The notes beneath the pieces were generated by a model. It was given only the letters and a program-made list of their open reading frames with translations, was not told the origin of the DNA and searched no databases. The position numbers were made by a program, and so were the translations under genes. From an uncultured Clostridia bacterium (GTDB lineage Bacteria > Bacillota > Clostridia > Oscillospirales > Oscillospiraceae), in the NCBI GenBank assembly GCA_937894515.1, contig CALCRH010000276.1, positions 1 to 16,802 on the forward strand: 16,802 bases of DNA. The letters run 5' to 3'. This document shows, piece by piece, positions 5,629 to 12,611 of this stretch. Position 1 is the first letter of the stretch; the number at the start of each line of letters is the position of its first letter.

Positions 5629-6138
5629 ATGAAATGTAAACGTATTTCGGCATTGCTCCTTGCCTTTGTTCTCGTCTGCGCTATGAGCGTCACCGCTTTT
5701 GCGGCGAATACCACCACGACAGCAACGGTTCCCGTCACGCTGACGGTTTCCAACGAATACCGTGCGGTCAATGTGACCGTTCCCGCATCTCTGCCGGTGG
5801 AGGTCATCAACGGCGTAGTCATTACGGCAGACAATGCCCGAATCATCAACAACAGCAAAACCGGCTCCGTACAGGTAACGGGGATTTCCGTGACGGATGG
5901 AGCCTACAAGGTCGGCAGTTATGACAGCTTCTCCGGCGCAAAGACCATTGCGCTCAAGATCAATGACTGTCCCACCACGGGAGCCGGAAAGCTGGCAATC
6001 AACGCGAACGCTTTTCCCGTGATCTCTGCCGGAGAAAGTCAGGCGCTTTCCTACTTTGCCAAGGTTTCCGGGGATGCTCCCAACGCTTCCGATGTGGAAG
6101 CAGCTCATGTAATCATCACGATTTCCATTGTCGTGTAA
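5629..6138 (+). CDS. Secreted cell-surface protein B (shared IVNNS domain, short form), 169 aa
   Basis: This is a second secreted paralogue. Its signal peptide is residues 1-26 (MKCKRISALLLAFVLVCAMS, VTAFAA) with an Ala-x-Ala site. The mature part begins with a Thr/Val-rich stretch, then the shared domain: VNVTVPASLPVEV, ITADNARIINNSKTGSVQV, then GAYKVGSYDSFSGAKTIALK. It is shorter than protein A and lacks the VVFIVEW ending, finishing in IITISIVV instead, so it is either a divergent or a trimmed member of the set. The stop is followed 1 nt later by GGAGG for the next gene, so B and C are co-translated. It has no cell-wall sorting signal. Function unknown; a structural surface subunit is the simplest guess. 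Confidence 0.83.
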   Translation: MKCKRISALLLAFVLVCAMSVTAFAANTTTTATVPVTLTVSNEYRAVNVTVPASLPVEVINGVVITADNARIINNSKTGSVQVTGISVTDGAYKVGSYDSFSGAKTIALKINDCPTTGAGKLAINANAFPVISAGESQALSYFAKVSGDAPNASDVEAAHVIITISIVV

Positions 6139-6150
6139 CGGAGGGTTCGT

Positions 6151-8394
6151 ATGACAAAAACATTCAAGCATAGAATCCTTGCTCTGCTGCTGGCGCTCGT
6201 TTGCGTCGTAACCACCGTACCGCTGACCGCGCTGGCAGCAGAGCTTCCTGAAGATGAAGCCTTTATCGAATGTTCCTGCGAGGACTGCGAAATCCCGGAG
6301 GACACCGAAGAACCGGCAGACATTTCCGACGCTTACGTTATCGGCGAAGATACGCAGGCGGCAGCACTTGTGCCGGAACCGGAAACAGAATCCGAACCGG
6401 AACAGGCTGAAGAACCTATCCACGAATCGGAAACCGTCCCTGTGCAGGAGCAGGAGGAAGAACCTGCCCCGGAACCCGCATCCGAGCCGGAGGTTTCAGC
6501 TTCCGGTCTGATGTGGGAACTGAACGACGGGCTTCTGTTCATCTACGGTTCGGGCAAAATCTCCCGTTTTTCCTCCGCAGAGGAACAGCCGTGGCGGGAT
6601 CGCCGGAATGAAATCATCGAGGTCATGTTTGACGAATCAGCAGATTTGACCGTTGAAAGCCTTGCATATTGGTTCGCCGGATGCACGAATCTGACCCGCG
6701 CAGATCTGCCGGATTATATCCGTGAGATCGGCTATCACGCTTTCCATGACTGCCATGCGCTCCATGACGTGATGCTCTGCTGTCAGGAAACCCCGAACCT
6801 CATTCCCGGAGCTTTCATCACCGATCATCCGCTGGAATGGGAGGTCAACTACGACCCGCGCCTCCAGTTCACCGTGCTGAACGCGGGCGTGATGTACGAT
6901 CTCTGCGATTATGACTGGACGGCAGACGGTACGCCCGTTCACATCCGTGTTCAGGCTCCGGTCAGGCTCCTTGCCGCTGCTCCGGCAGCAAAAGCCGCGC
7001 CAATGCTGGCGGCATCCGCGTCCGGGTACTGTTCCTCCTGTAAAACGACCTGTCCTTACACGCTGGACTACGAACAGTGGACGGATGACATCCATTGCGT
7101 CCGTCATTGGTGTTCCAACTGCGGAAAAGACCAGTGCGGCGGCGTTCTCGGCGAAGATCACAGCTTTTCTCATTACAACAGCAGCTATGACCGCTGTTCC
7201 AAGTGCGGTTATCTGACTGATTGTACCCACGCTCCGGCTTGTACCCATCCTTCTTACAGAACGGTTTGGGTAACGAGCTGTGATTATGAACGGTACTGCA
7301 CAAGCTGCGGCGCTTTCCTTGAAAGCGGCACTCAGCACGGGCCGTACACCTATGGCGATTGGTATTACTACAACGGCACCTATCACCGTCGTTCCTATAC
7401 CTGTTCCTACGGTGACAGCGGAACGTACTATGAAAACGAGCGCCATTCCACGACAACCACCTATCAGAAGTACAGCAGCACACAGCACAAGGTCGTAAGC
7501 CATTGTTCGGTTTGTGATTCCGATGTCGGCTCTGCCAGTTACGCGAGCCACAGTTTCCGTTACGGAAGCTGGGAAAGCTACAACGGAAATCAGCACCGGA
7601 GACTGAAAACCTGCTCCGATTGCGGATACAGCGAGTATGAATACGCAAATCACTCTTTGTCCTACGGCTCCTGGACTTCCGCGAACGCGACCCAGCACAA
7701 GAGAACCGTGACCTGTTCCTGCGGATACTCCACGACGGAATACGCGGATCACAGTCTGACCGTCACCCGCCAGAGCATTTCCGATACCCAGCACAAGGTC
7801 ACGTCCAAGTGTTCCACCTGCGGATATACCACCACGGCGAATGAAGCGCATACCTTCACCTACGGTGAATGGCAGTCCTATTCCGATACCCAGCACCGCA
7901 GAACAAAATCCTGCACCTGCGGGTATTCCGGCTATGACTACGGCGACCATACCGACGCAAACGGCGACGGTACCTGCGACAACTGCGGGTATCTCATGAG
8001 CCACTTTTCCGTAACGGTTCCTGCCGGCATGGTGCTGACGGTTTCCGAAACCGGCGAGGTTTATGCCGCCGAAAACGCGCAGATCGTCAACAACTCCACC
8101 GCTGCCGTTGCCGTGACCGAAATCAATCTCAGCGTCAATAACGGCTGGAAGATCGTGCCGTATGCCACCAACATGGCGTCGGCAAAGGTCAACAGCAAGC
8201 TGATCGGGTTCCGTATCAACGACGCACAGACGAGCGTGACCGGCAATTCGGAAGCCTTTGACCTCCGTTCCGGCTGGCGCATTGAGAAAGATGCGGCACT
8301 CCCGCTGGACTATGACGCGGTTGTTTCCGCTATGTCCCGGAGCGTTACCAACGAACAGGTCTTGACTGTCGTGTTCATCGTCGAATGGGCGTAA
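6151..8394 (+). CDS. Large secreted modular surface protein C with 33-residue Cys/His repeats, 747 aa
   Basis: The signal peptide is residues 1-30 (RILALLLALVCVVTTVPLTA, LAA). Residues ~35-115 are a Glu/Pro-rich low-complexity spacer. Residues ~118-230 resemble a degenerate BspA-type leucine-rich module (LMWELNDGLLFIYGSGKI, LPDYIREIGYHAFHDC). Residues ~293-390 hold CxxC-rich sequence (YCSSC, WCSNCGKDQC, RCSKCGYLTDC). Residues ~396-600 are six tandem repeats of 33-35 residues, each with a TQH or TYH element, a C-x-CG or CxxCG element and a closing His (H432, H467, H501, H534, H567, H600), then a last CDNCGY. Residues ~618-747 carry the domain shared with proteins A and B (FSVTVPAGMV, AQIVNNSTAAVAV, NGWKI, VVFIVEWA). 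It is likely displayed outside the cell, perhaps as an adhesin or contact protein. The repeats might bind metal or form disulfides; neither is shown. Confidence 0.85.
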   Translation: MTKTFKHRILALLLALVCVVTTVPLTALAAELPEDEAFIECSCEDCEIPEDTEEPADISDAYVIGEDTQAAALVPEPETESEPEQAEEPIHESETVPVQEQEEEPAPEPASEPEVSASGLMWELNDGLLFIYGSGKISRFSSAEEQPWRDRRNEIIEVMFDESADLTVESLAYWFAGCTNLTRADLPDYIREIGYHAFHDCHALHDVMLCCQETPNLIPGAFITDHPLEWEVNYDPRLQFTVLNAGVMYDLCDYDWTADGTPVHIRVQAPVRLLAAAPAAKAAPMLAASASGYCSSCKTTCPYTLDYEQWTDDIHCVRHWCSNCGKDQCGGVLGEDHSFSHYNSSYDRCSKCGYLTDCTHAPACTHPSYRTVWVTSCDYERYCTSCGAFLESGTQHGPYTYGDWYYYNGTYHRRSYTCSYGDSGTYYENERHSTTTTYQKYSSTQHKVVSHCSVCDSDVGSASYASHSFRYGSWESYNGNQHRRLKTCSDCGYSEYEYANHSLSYGSWTSANATQHKRTVTCSCGYSTTEYADHSLTVTRQSISDTQHKVTSKCSTCGYTTTANEAHTFTYGEWQSYSDTQHRRTKSCTCGYSGYDYGDHTDANGDGTCDNCGYLMSHFSVTVPAGMVLTVSETGEVYAAENAQIVNNSTAAVAVTEINLSVNNGWKIVPYATNMASAKVNSKLIGFRINDAQTSVTGNSEAFDLRSGWRIEKDAALPLDYDAVVSAMSRSVTNEQVLTVVFIVEWA

Positions 8395-8404
8395 AAGGAG
8401 GTGA
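8395..8404 (+). promoter_or_regulatory. Full-length ribosome-binding site for pcfB
   Basis: AAGGAGGTGAT directly follows the stop of surface protein C and is complementary over its whole length to the 3' end of bacterial 16S rRNA. It lies 9 nt before the GTG at 8411 and decides that start. It indicates strong translation initiation at the first gene of the transfer module, in spite of the non-ATG start. Confidence 0.75.
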
Positions 8405-8410
8405 TTCCCC

Positions 8411-8887
8411 GTGCAGGAGGAAGTAGAACAGCGCGTCGTTGTGCTGATCGAGGGCTGTGCCAAGCTCTCCGAACAGGAGCTTCGCAAAGCGATTACCAAG
8501 CTCCTGCAAGAAGGCGGCAACAGCATCAAGAAGTTTCAGGAGAAACAGAAGAATCCCCACGGACAGATGACCGTCAAGCAGCTTGCGGCGCAGAACAAAG
8601 GGATGCAGAGCATCGAGGTCACGGACAAGAACATCGGCTCCTTCAATCACATCGCGCGGAAATATGGCATCGACTTTGCACCGTTCAAGGTCAAGGACGA
8701 AAACCGGTATCTTGTGTTCTTCAAATCTGCGGATACGGACGCTATGACCGCCGCATTCAAGGAATACACAGCCGCGACGGTGAAACAGAAAGACCGTTCC
8801 TCCGTGCTTGAAAAGCTCGCGCACTTCAAGTCTCTCATCAAGAACGCTGTCATTGACCGCACCAAGAAAAAGGAGCTGGAACGATGA
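8411..8887 (+). CDS. pcfB: PcfB family protein (DUF3801), coupling-protein accessory factor
   Basis: This 158-aa protein uses the GTG start at 8411, set by the long ribosome-binding site. Sequence features fit the PcfB/DUF3801 family of Firmicutes conjugative elements: an N-terminal helical part (KLSEQELRKAITKLLQE), a basic loop with HGQMTVKQLAAQNKGMQ, then FNHIARKYGIDFAPFKVKDE leading to a strand RYLVFFKSAD, and a C-terminal basic helix. In the pCF10 system PcfB works with the coupling ATPase PcfC at the membrane to recruit the relaxosome. The gene order here is the same, and its stop overlaps the start of the coupling ATPase by 4 bp (ATGA), supporting a complex. No membrane segment is present. 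Confidence 0.85.
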   Translation: MQEEVEQRVVVLIEGCAKLSEQELRKAITKLLQEGGNSIKKFQEKQKNPHGQMTVKQLAAQNKGMQSIEVTDKNIGSFNHIARKYGIDFAPFKVKDENRYLVFFKSADTDAMTAAFKEYTAATVKQKDRSSVLEKLAHFKSLIKNAVIDRTKKKELER

Positions 8888-10671
8888 AGCAGCTCAATCT
8901 GAAGAAGATCATTCTTCCGAATATCCCGTATGTTTTCATCGCTCTGCTCGGCACCAAGCTGGGAGAAGCTGCAAGGCTGGCACCCGGCGCGGACTTCTCC
9001 GGTAAAGCCCTTCACATCATCGAAGGGCTGTCACGGGCGTTTCAGTCCATCGCTCCCAGCTTCCATCCCATTGACCTCTGCGTCGGCATTGCCGTCGCAG
9101 GGGGCATCCGGCTGGCGGTTTACATCAAAGGCAAGAATGCGAAGAAGTTCAGAAAGAATCTTGAATACGGCTCTGCCCGCTGGGGAACGCCGGAGGACAT
9201 CAAGCCCTACGTCGATCCCGTATTTGAGAACAACATCATTCTGACGCAGACCGAATCCTTAACGATGAACAACCGTCCGAAAGACCCGAAAACCGCGCGA
9301 AACAAAAATGTGCTTATCATCGGCGGTTCCGGCTCCGGCAAAACCCGCTTTTGGCTGAAACCGAATCTGATGCAATGCACATCGGAGAAATACCCCTGTT
9401 CTTTCGTCGTGACCGACCCGAAGGGCAGCGTCGTGACCGAGTGCGGCAAGCTGTTACAGATGAACGGCTACCGCATAAAGATCATGAATACCATCAATTT
9501 CAAGAAGTCCATGCACTATAACCCCTTTGCCTACATCCACAGCGAAAAGGACATTTTGAAGCTGGTAACAACGCTGATCGCCAACACCAAGGGCGAAGGA
9601 AAATCCGGGGATGACTTTTGGGTGAAGGCTGAAACCCTGCTCTATACGGCGCTGATCGGTTACATCCATTACGAAGCCCCCATCGAGGAACAGAATTTCT
9701 CCACCCTGATCGAAATGCTCAACACCATGGAAGTCCGAGAGGATGATGAGGAATTTCAGAACCCCGTCGATCTCATCTTTGAGGAACTGAAAAAGGTGAA
9801 GCCAAACCACTTTGCAGTGCGCCAATACGCCAAGTACAAGCTGGCGGCTGGCAAGACAGCAAAATCCATTCTGATTTCCTGCGGCGCTCGGCTCGCTCCC
9901 TTCGATATTCAGGAGCTGCGCGAGCTGACTGCCTATGACGAGTTGGAACTGGACACGCTGGGAGACCGCAAGACGGCGCTGTTTCTTATCATGTCCGACA
10001 CCGATGATACGTTCAATTTCCTGATTTCGATGTGTTACACACAGCTATTCAATCTCCTTTGCGAGAAAGCGGACGATGTGTACGGCGGGCGCTTGCCCGT
10101 TCATGTGCGCTGTCTGATTGACGAATGTGCCAACATCGGGCAGATTCCGCGTCTTGAAAAGCTGGTGGCAACCATCCGAAGCCGTGAGATCTCCGCCTGC
10201 CTTGTGTTGCAGGCGCAATCTCAGTTAAAGGCGATCTATAAGGATAATGCGGACACCATCATCGGCAATATGGACTGCACCATATTCCTCGGCGGCAAAG
10301 AGCCGGGGACGCTGAAAGATTTAGCGGCGGCACTTGGGAAAGAGACCATCGACAGCTACAACACCGGCGAGAGCCGTGGGCGCGAGGTCTCTCATTCCCT
10401 GAACTATCAGAAATTGGGCAAGGAGCTGATGTCGCAGGACGAGCTTGCCGTCATGGACGGCGGCAAGTGCATCCTTCAGCTTCGCGGGGTGCGCCCGTTT
10501 CTCAGCAACAAATACGATATAACCAAGCACCCCCTTTACCGCTACACTTCCGATTTCGACAAGCGCAACGAATTTGACATAGAGCGTTACCTGTCCCATC
10601 ACCTCAAGCTGAAATCGGAGGATACTTTTGAGGTACAAAAAGTAACCCTGTCAGACAAGGAAACCGCGTAA
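8884..10671 (+). CDS. virD4: VirD4-like type IV coupling ATPase (PcfC/TraG family)
   Basis: This 595-aa protein has two N-terminal hydrophobic segments (about 9-28 and 60-80), as in membrane-anchored coupling proteins. The Walker A loop is IIGGSGSGKTR (GSGSGKT ending at residue 154), followed by FVVTDPKGSVVTECGK. The Walker B is CLIDECANIG (Asp413-Glu414), followed by the family's SREISACLVLQAQSQLK, where the glutamine-rich element fits a sensor role, and a C-terminal LGGKEPGTLKDLAAALGKET region typical of TraG/VirD4 enzymes. It should bind the relaxosome through PcfB, hydrolyse ATP and feed the DNA-relaxase substrate into the secretion channel. Its length is in the normal range for Firmicutes members. 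It is followed by a structured 71-nt gap before the pilin-like gene. Confidence 0.93.
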   Translation: MKQLNLKKIILPNIPYVFIALLGTKLGEAARLAPGADFSGKALHIIEGLSRAFQSIAPSFHPIDLCVGIAVAGGIRLAVYIKGKNAKKFRKNLEYGSARWGTPEDIKPYVDPVFENNIILTQTESLTMNNRPKDPKTARNKNVLIIGGSGSGKTRFWLKPNLMQCTSEKYPCSFVVTDPKGSVVTECGKLLQMNGYRIKIMNTINFKKSMHYNPFAYIHSEKDILKLVTTLIANTKGEGKSGDDFWVKAETLLYTALIGYIHYEAPIEEQNFSTLIEMLNTMEVREDDEEFQNPVDLIFEELKKVKPNHFAVRQYAKYKLAAGKTAKSILISCGARLAPFDIQELRELTAYDELELDTLGDRKTALFLIMSDTDDTFNFLISMCYTQLFNLLCEKADDVYGGRLPVHVRCLIDECANIGQIPRLEKLVATIRSREISACLVLQAQSQLKAIYKDNADTIIGNMDCTIFLGGKEPGTLKDLAAALGKETIDSYNTGESRGREVSHSLNYQKLGKELMSQDELAVMDGGKCILQLRGVRPFLSNKYDITKHPLYRYTSDFDKRNEFDIERYLSHHLKLKSEDTFEVQKVTLSDKETA

Positions 10672-10698
10672 GCGGCAGCAGTGGAGATCGTGACGAGC

Positions 10699-10737
10699 GT
10701 ACCTATCAAAAATACTTTTTATATTTTTCGGAGGTAC
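10699..10737 (+). promoter_or_regulatory. Hairpin that can mask the Maff2 ribosome-binding site
   Basis: GTACCT (10699-10704) pairs perfectly with AGGTAC (10732-10737), and inside that AAAAATA (10708-10714) pairs perfectly with TATTTTT (10722-10728). A symmetric 3x3 internal loop separates the two helices, and the apical loop is 7 nt. The 3' arm contains most of the CGGAGG ribosome-binding site for the ATG at 10743, so the folded form would limit ribosome access. It may tune the dose of the pilin-like protein or delay its expression. Confidence 0.55.
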
Positions 10738-10742
10738 AAATT

Positions 10743-10958
10743 ATGGCATTCTTTAACTCTGCTGTTGAGGTTCTTCAGACCCTTGTCATCGCGCTCGGTG
10801 CCGGTCTCGGTATTTGGGGCGCTATCAACCTGCTCGAAGGCTACGGCAACGACAACCCCGGTGCGAAGTCCCAGGGCATGAAACAGTTGATGGCCGGTGG
10901 CGGCGTGGCGCTGATCGGCATCACCCTTGTCCCGCTGCTCTCCGGTCTGTTCGGCTAA
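10743..10958 (+). CDS. Maff2 family mobile-element membrane protein (VirB2-like pilin candidate)
   Basis: This 71-aa protein with two hydrophobic segments (about 8-30, VLQTLVIALGAGLGIWGAIN, and 48-68, AGGGVALIGITLVPLLSGLF) is separated by a short polar loop (EGYGNDNPGAKSQGMKQ). This matches the Maff2 family found between the coupling ATPase and the VirB6-like gene in clostridial conjugative elements. By size, topology and position it is comparable to VirB2/TrbC pilins or channel subunits; that role is inferred, not shown. GGAGG lies about 7 nt upstream, inside a hairpin. A shorter related protein follows directly. Confidence 0.85.
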   Translation: MAFFNSAVEVLQTLVIALGAGLGIWGAINLLEGYGNDNPGAKSQGMKQLMAGGGVALIGITLVPLLSGLFG

Positions 10959-10997
10959 TACCACAACAACCTGAAAATCAGGAAAGGAGTTTTATCA

Positions 10998-11204
10998 ATG
11001 GATGAAGCATTAAAAAATGAGGAAGTCTATAACGCGCTTATCACTCTTTTCACAACCCTCGGCGCTGGATTGGCGGTTTGGGGCTGTATTGTGATGGTGA
11101 ACAGCGAAACCGAAGAAGAACGCAAAATGGGCTTGGAGTTTATCAAAATGGGCGGTGAAACCGTCCTTTACCCTTATAAAGTCCTCGCACAACTCGGTGT
11201 GTAA
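10998..11204 (+). CDS. Short Maff2-like second membrane protein, 68 aa
   Basis: The ribosome-binding site AAGGAG (10983-10988) lies 9 nt before the ATG. The N-terminal half (ALITLFTTLGAGLAVWGCIV) aligns by eye with the Maff2 protein just upstream (TLVIALGAGLGIWGAINLL), sharing the LGAGLxxWGxI core. The second half (GLEFIKMGGETVLYPYKV) keeps the Met-Gly-Gly position but has lost most of the second hydrophobic segment. It therefore appears to be a diverged tandem duplicate with one membrane helix and a charged loop (NSETEEERK). It could be a minor subunit or a regulator of the main pilin-like protein. I do not know a separate family name for it. Confidence 0.75.
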   Translation: MDEALKNEEVYNALITLFTTLGAGLAVWGCIVMVNSETEEERKMGLEFIKMGGETVLYPYKVLAQLGV

Positions 11205-11226
11205 AGCTCCTTTCCTGACAATCCGA

Positions 11227-11269
11227 TACACGGTGGGAGGTCGCGGAAACGCGGCCTCCTTGCCGTGTA
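11227..11269 (+). promoter_or_regulatory. Very stable GAAA-capped hairpin upstream of the VirB6-like gene
   Basis: TACACGG (11227-11233) pairs with CCGTGTA (11263-11269). After a small internal loop, GGGAGG (11235-11240) pairs with CCTCCT (11255-11260), and CGCG/CGCG closes a GAAA tetraloop (11246-11249). In total there are about 18 base pairs with two wobbles. No T-run follows, so it is not a typical intrinsic terminator. It sits 25 nt before the VirB6-like start and may protect or divide the transcript between the pilin genes and the rest of the machine. Confidence 0.6.
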
Positions 11270-11294
11270 ATCTCTTATGAAGGAGGGCAACCCA

Positions 11295-12164
11295 ATGGAT
11301 TTTTTATGGGATAAGATCACCGAATGGCTGAAAGATGTGCTGATCTCAGGCATCACCAGCAATCTGTCCGGGATGTTCGACGCAACGAATCAAAAGGTTG
11401 CCGAAATTTCCGGTGAAGTCGGTCTGACCCCGCAGGCGTGGAACGGCAGTATCTTTAATATGGTAAGAAGCCTGTCGGAAAACGTCATTGTACCCATTGC
11501 CGGTGTCATCCTCGCTTTCGTCATGACGCTGGAGCTGATCCAGCTCATCACCGACAAGAACAATCTCAACGATGTCGATACATGGATGTTCTTCAAGTGG
11601 GCGTTCAAAAGTGCGGCGGCGATCCTGATCGTGACAAACACATGGAACATCGTCATGGGCGTCTTTGATGCCGCGCAAAGTGTTGTCGCACGGGCGTCCG
11701 GTGTCATGATTTCGGATACCAGCATAGATATTTCTTCCGTGCTGACCGATCTGGAATCAAGGCTTGCGGAAATGGACATCGGGCCGCTGTTCGGCTTGTG
11801 GTTCCAAAGCCTGTTCGTCGGCATCTGCACATGGGCGCTGTCCATTTGCATTTTCATCGTCATTTACGGACGAATGATTGAGATTTACCTTGTCACATCC
11901 GTCGCTCCGATCCCCATGGCTACCATGATGGGAAAAGAATGGGGCGGCATGGGACAGAATTATCTGCGCTCTCTGCTGGCACTCGGTTTCCAGGCGTTCC
12001 TCATTATCGTGTGTGTTGCGATCTATGCCGTATTGGTGCAGAACATCGGCACCATGGCGGACATCAGCGCCGCGATTTGGACGTGCATGGGATACATGGT
12101 GCTGCTCTGTTTCTGCCTGTTCAAGACAAGCAGCCTTGCCAAGAGCGTATTCAATGCCCATTAA
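11295..12164 (+). CDS. VirB6/TrbL-like polytopic conjugal transfer membrane protein (CD1112 type)
   Basis: I chose ATG 11295 because GGAGG (11282-11286) precedes it by 8 nt; the in-frame ATG at 11277 overlaps that site. The 289-aa product starts with an amphipathic WDKITEWLKDVLISGI helix and then has about five to six hydrophobic segments: near 60-85 (VIVPIAGVILAFVMTLELIQ), 103-125, 170-200 (SLFVGICTWALSICIFIVIY), 205-220 and two in the last 60 residues. The segment IEIYLVTSVAPIPMATMMG, followed by a glycine-rich loop, is a hallmark I associate with the VirB6/TrbL-like proteins of these elements. It should form part of the inner-membrane channel next to PrgI and VirB4. Spacing to PrgI is 15 nt. 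Confidence 0.88.
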   Translation: MDFLWDKITEWLKDVLISGITSNLSGMFDATNQKVAEISGEVGLTPQAWNGSIFNMVRSLSENVIVPIAGVILAFVMTLELIQLITDKNNLNDVDTWMFFKWAFKSAAAILIVTNTWNIVMGVFDAAQSVVARASGVMISDTSIDISSVLTDLESRLAEMDIGPLFGLWFQSLFVGICTWALSICIFIVIYGRMIEIYLVTSVAPIPMATMMGKEWGGMGQNYLRSLLALGFQAFLIIVCVAIYAVLVQNIGTMADISAAIWTCMGYMVLLCFCLFKTSSLAKSVFNAH

Positions 12165-12179
12165 CGGAGGTGAGACACA

Positions 12180-12611
12180 ATGGCATACGTCAATGTCCCC
12201 AAGGATTTATCAAAAGTCAAAAGCAAAGTCATTCTGAATCTGACCAAGAGACAGCTTCTTTGCATTGGCGGCGGTGCGCTGGTAGGCGTTCCGCTTTTCT
12301 TTTTGCTCAAAGGGCGCATCGGCACAAGCTCCGCTGCCATGCTGATGATGCTCATTATGCTCCCGGCTTTCCTGTTCGGGATGTATGAACGAAACGGGCA
12401 GCCGCTGGAGGTCGTGCTGCGGAACATCATCCGAACCTGCTTCCTGCGTCCGAAACAGCGCCCGTACAAGACCAACAATTTCTATGACGTGCTGGCACGT
12501 CAGGCACAGTTAGATCAGGAGGTGTATCAAATTGTCCACGGCAAAAAAGCTGACCCGCGCACAAAGACAGCAGATCGAAGCCGCCATCGCAAGAGCGAAA
12601 AAGACGGATAA
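12180..12611 (+). CDS. PrgI family protein (VirB3-like)
   Basis: This 143-aa protein has GGAGG just upstream (12166-12170). Residues 1-24 are the characteristic start (MAYVNVPKDLSKVKSKVILN, then LTKRQLLCIGGGA). Two membrane helices follow (about 27-45 and 50-68, AAMLMMLIMLPAFLFGMY), then a soluble C-terminal region with NGQPLEVVLRNIIRTCFLRP. This layout is that of the PrgI family, the Firmicutes counterpart of VirB3, which works with the VirB4 ATPase. The last 80 nt (12532-12611) overlap the VirB4 gene in another frame and encode a basic tail (KADPRTKTADRSRHRKSEKDG), which may simply reflect that overlap. Confidence 0.88.
   Translation: MAYVNVPKDLSKVKSKVILNLTKRQLLCIGGGALVGVPLFFLLKGRIGTSSAAMLMMLIMLPAFLFGMYERNGQPLEVVLRNIIRTCFLRPKQRPYKTNNFYDVLARQAQLDQEVYQIVHGKKADPRTKTADRSRHRKSEKDG

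Noticed and set aside
7021..7999. CRISPR-like or DNA-level repeat array in the region with periodic sequence
   Set aside because: The periodicity is at protein level (about 99 bp per unit) with diverged nucleotides; there are no identical short repeats with unique spacers.
6637..8529. Long minus-strand open frame of 630 codons opposite surface protein C
   Set aside because: The plus-strand gene has a signal peptide, clear repeats and a ribosome-binding site; the antisense product is low-complexity and lacks a start signal. It is a codon-composition shadow.
11227..11269. Intrinsic terminator at the strong GAAA hairpin
   Set aside because: The stem is strong but is followed by ATCTCTTATG rather than a T-run, and the downstream genes belong to the same machine, so I list it as a structured leader instead.
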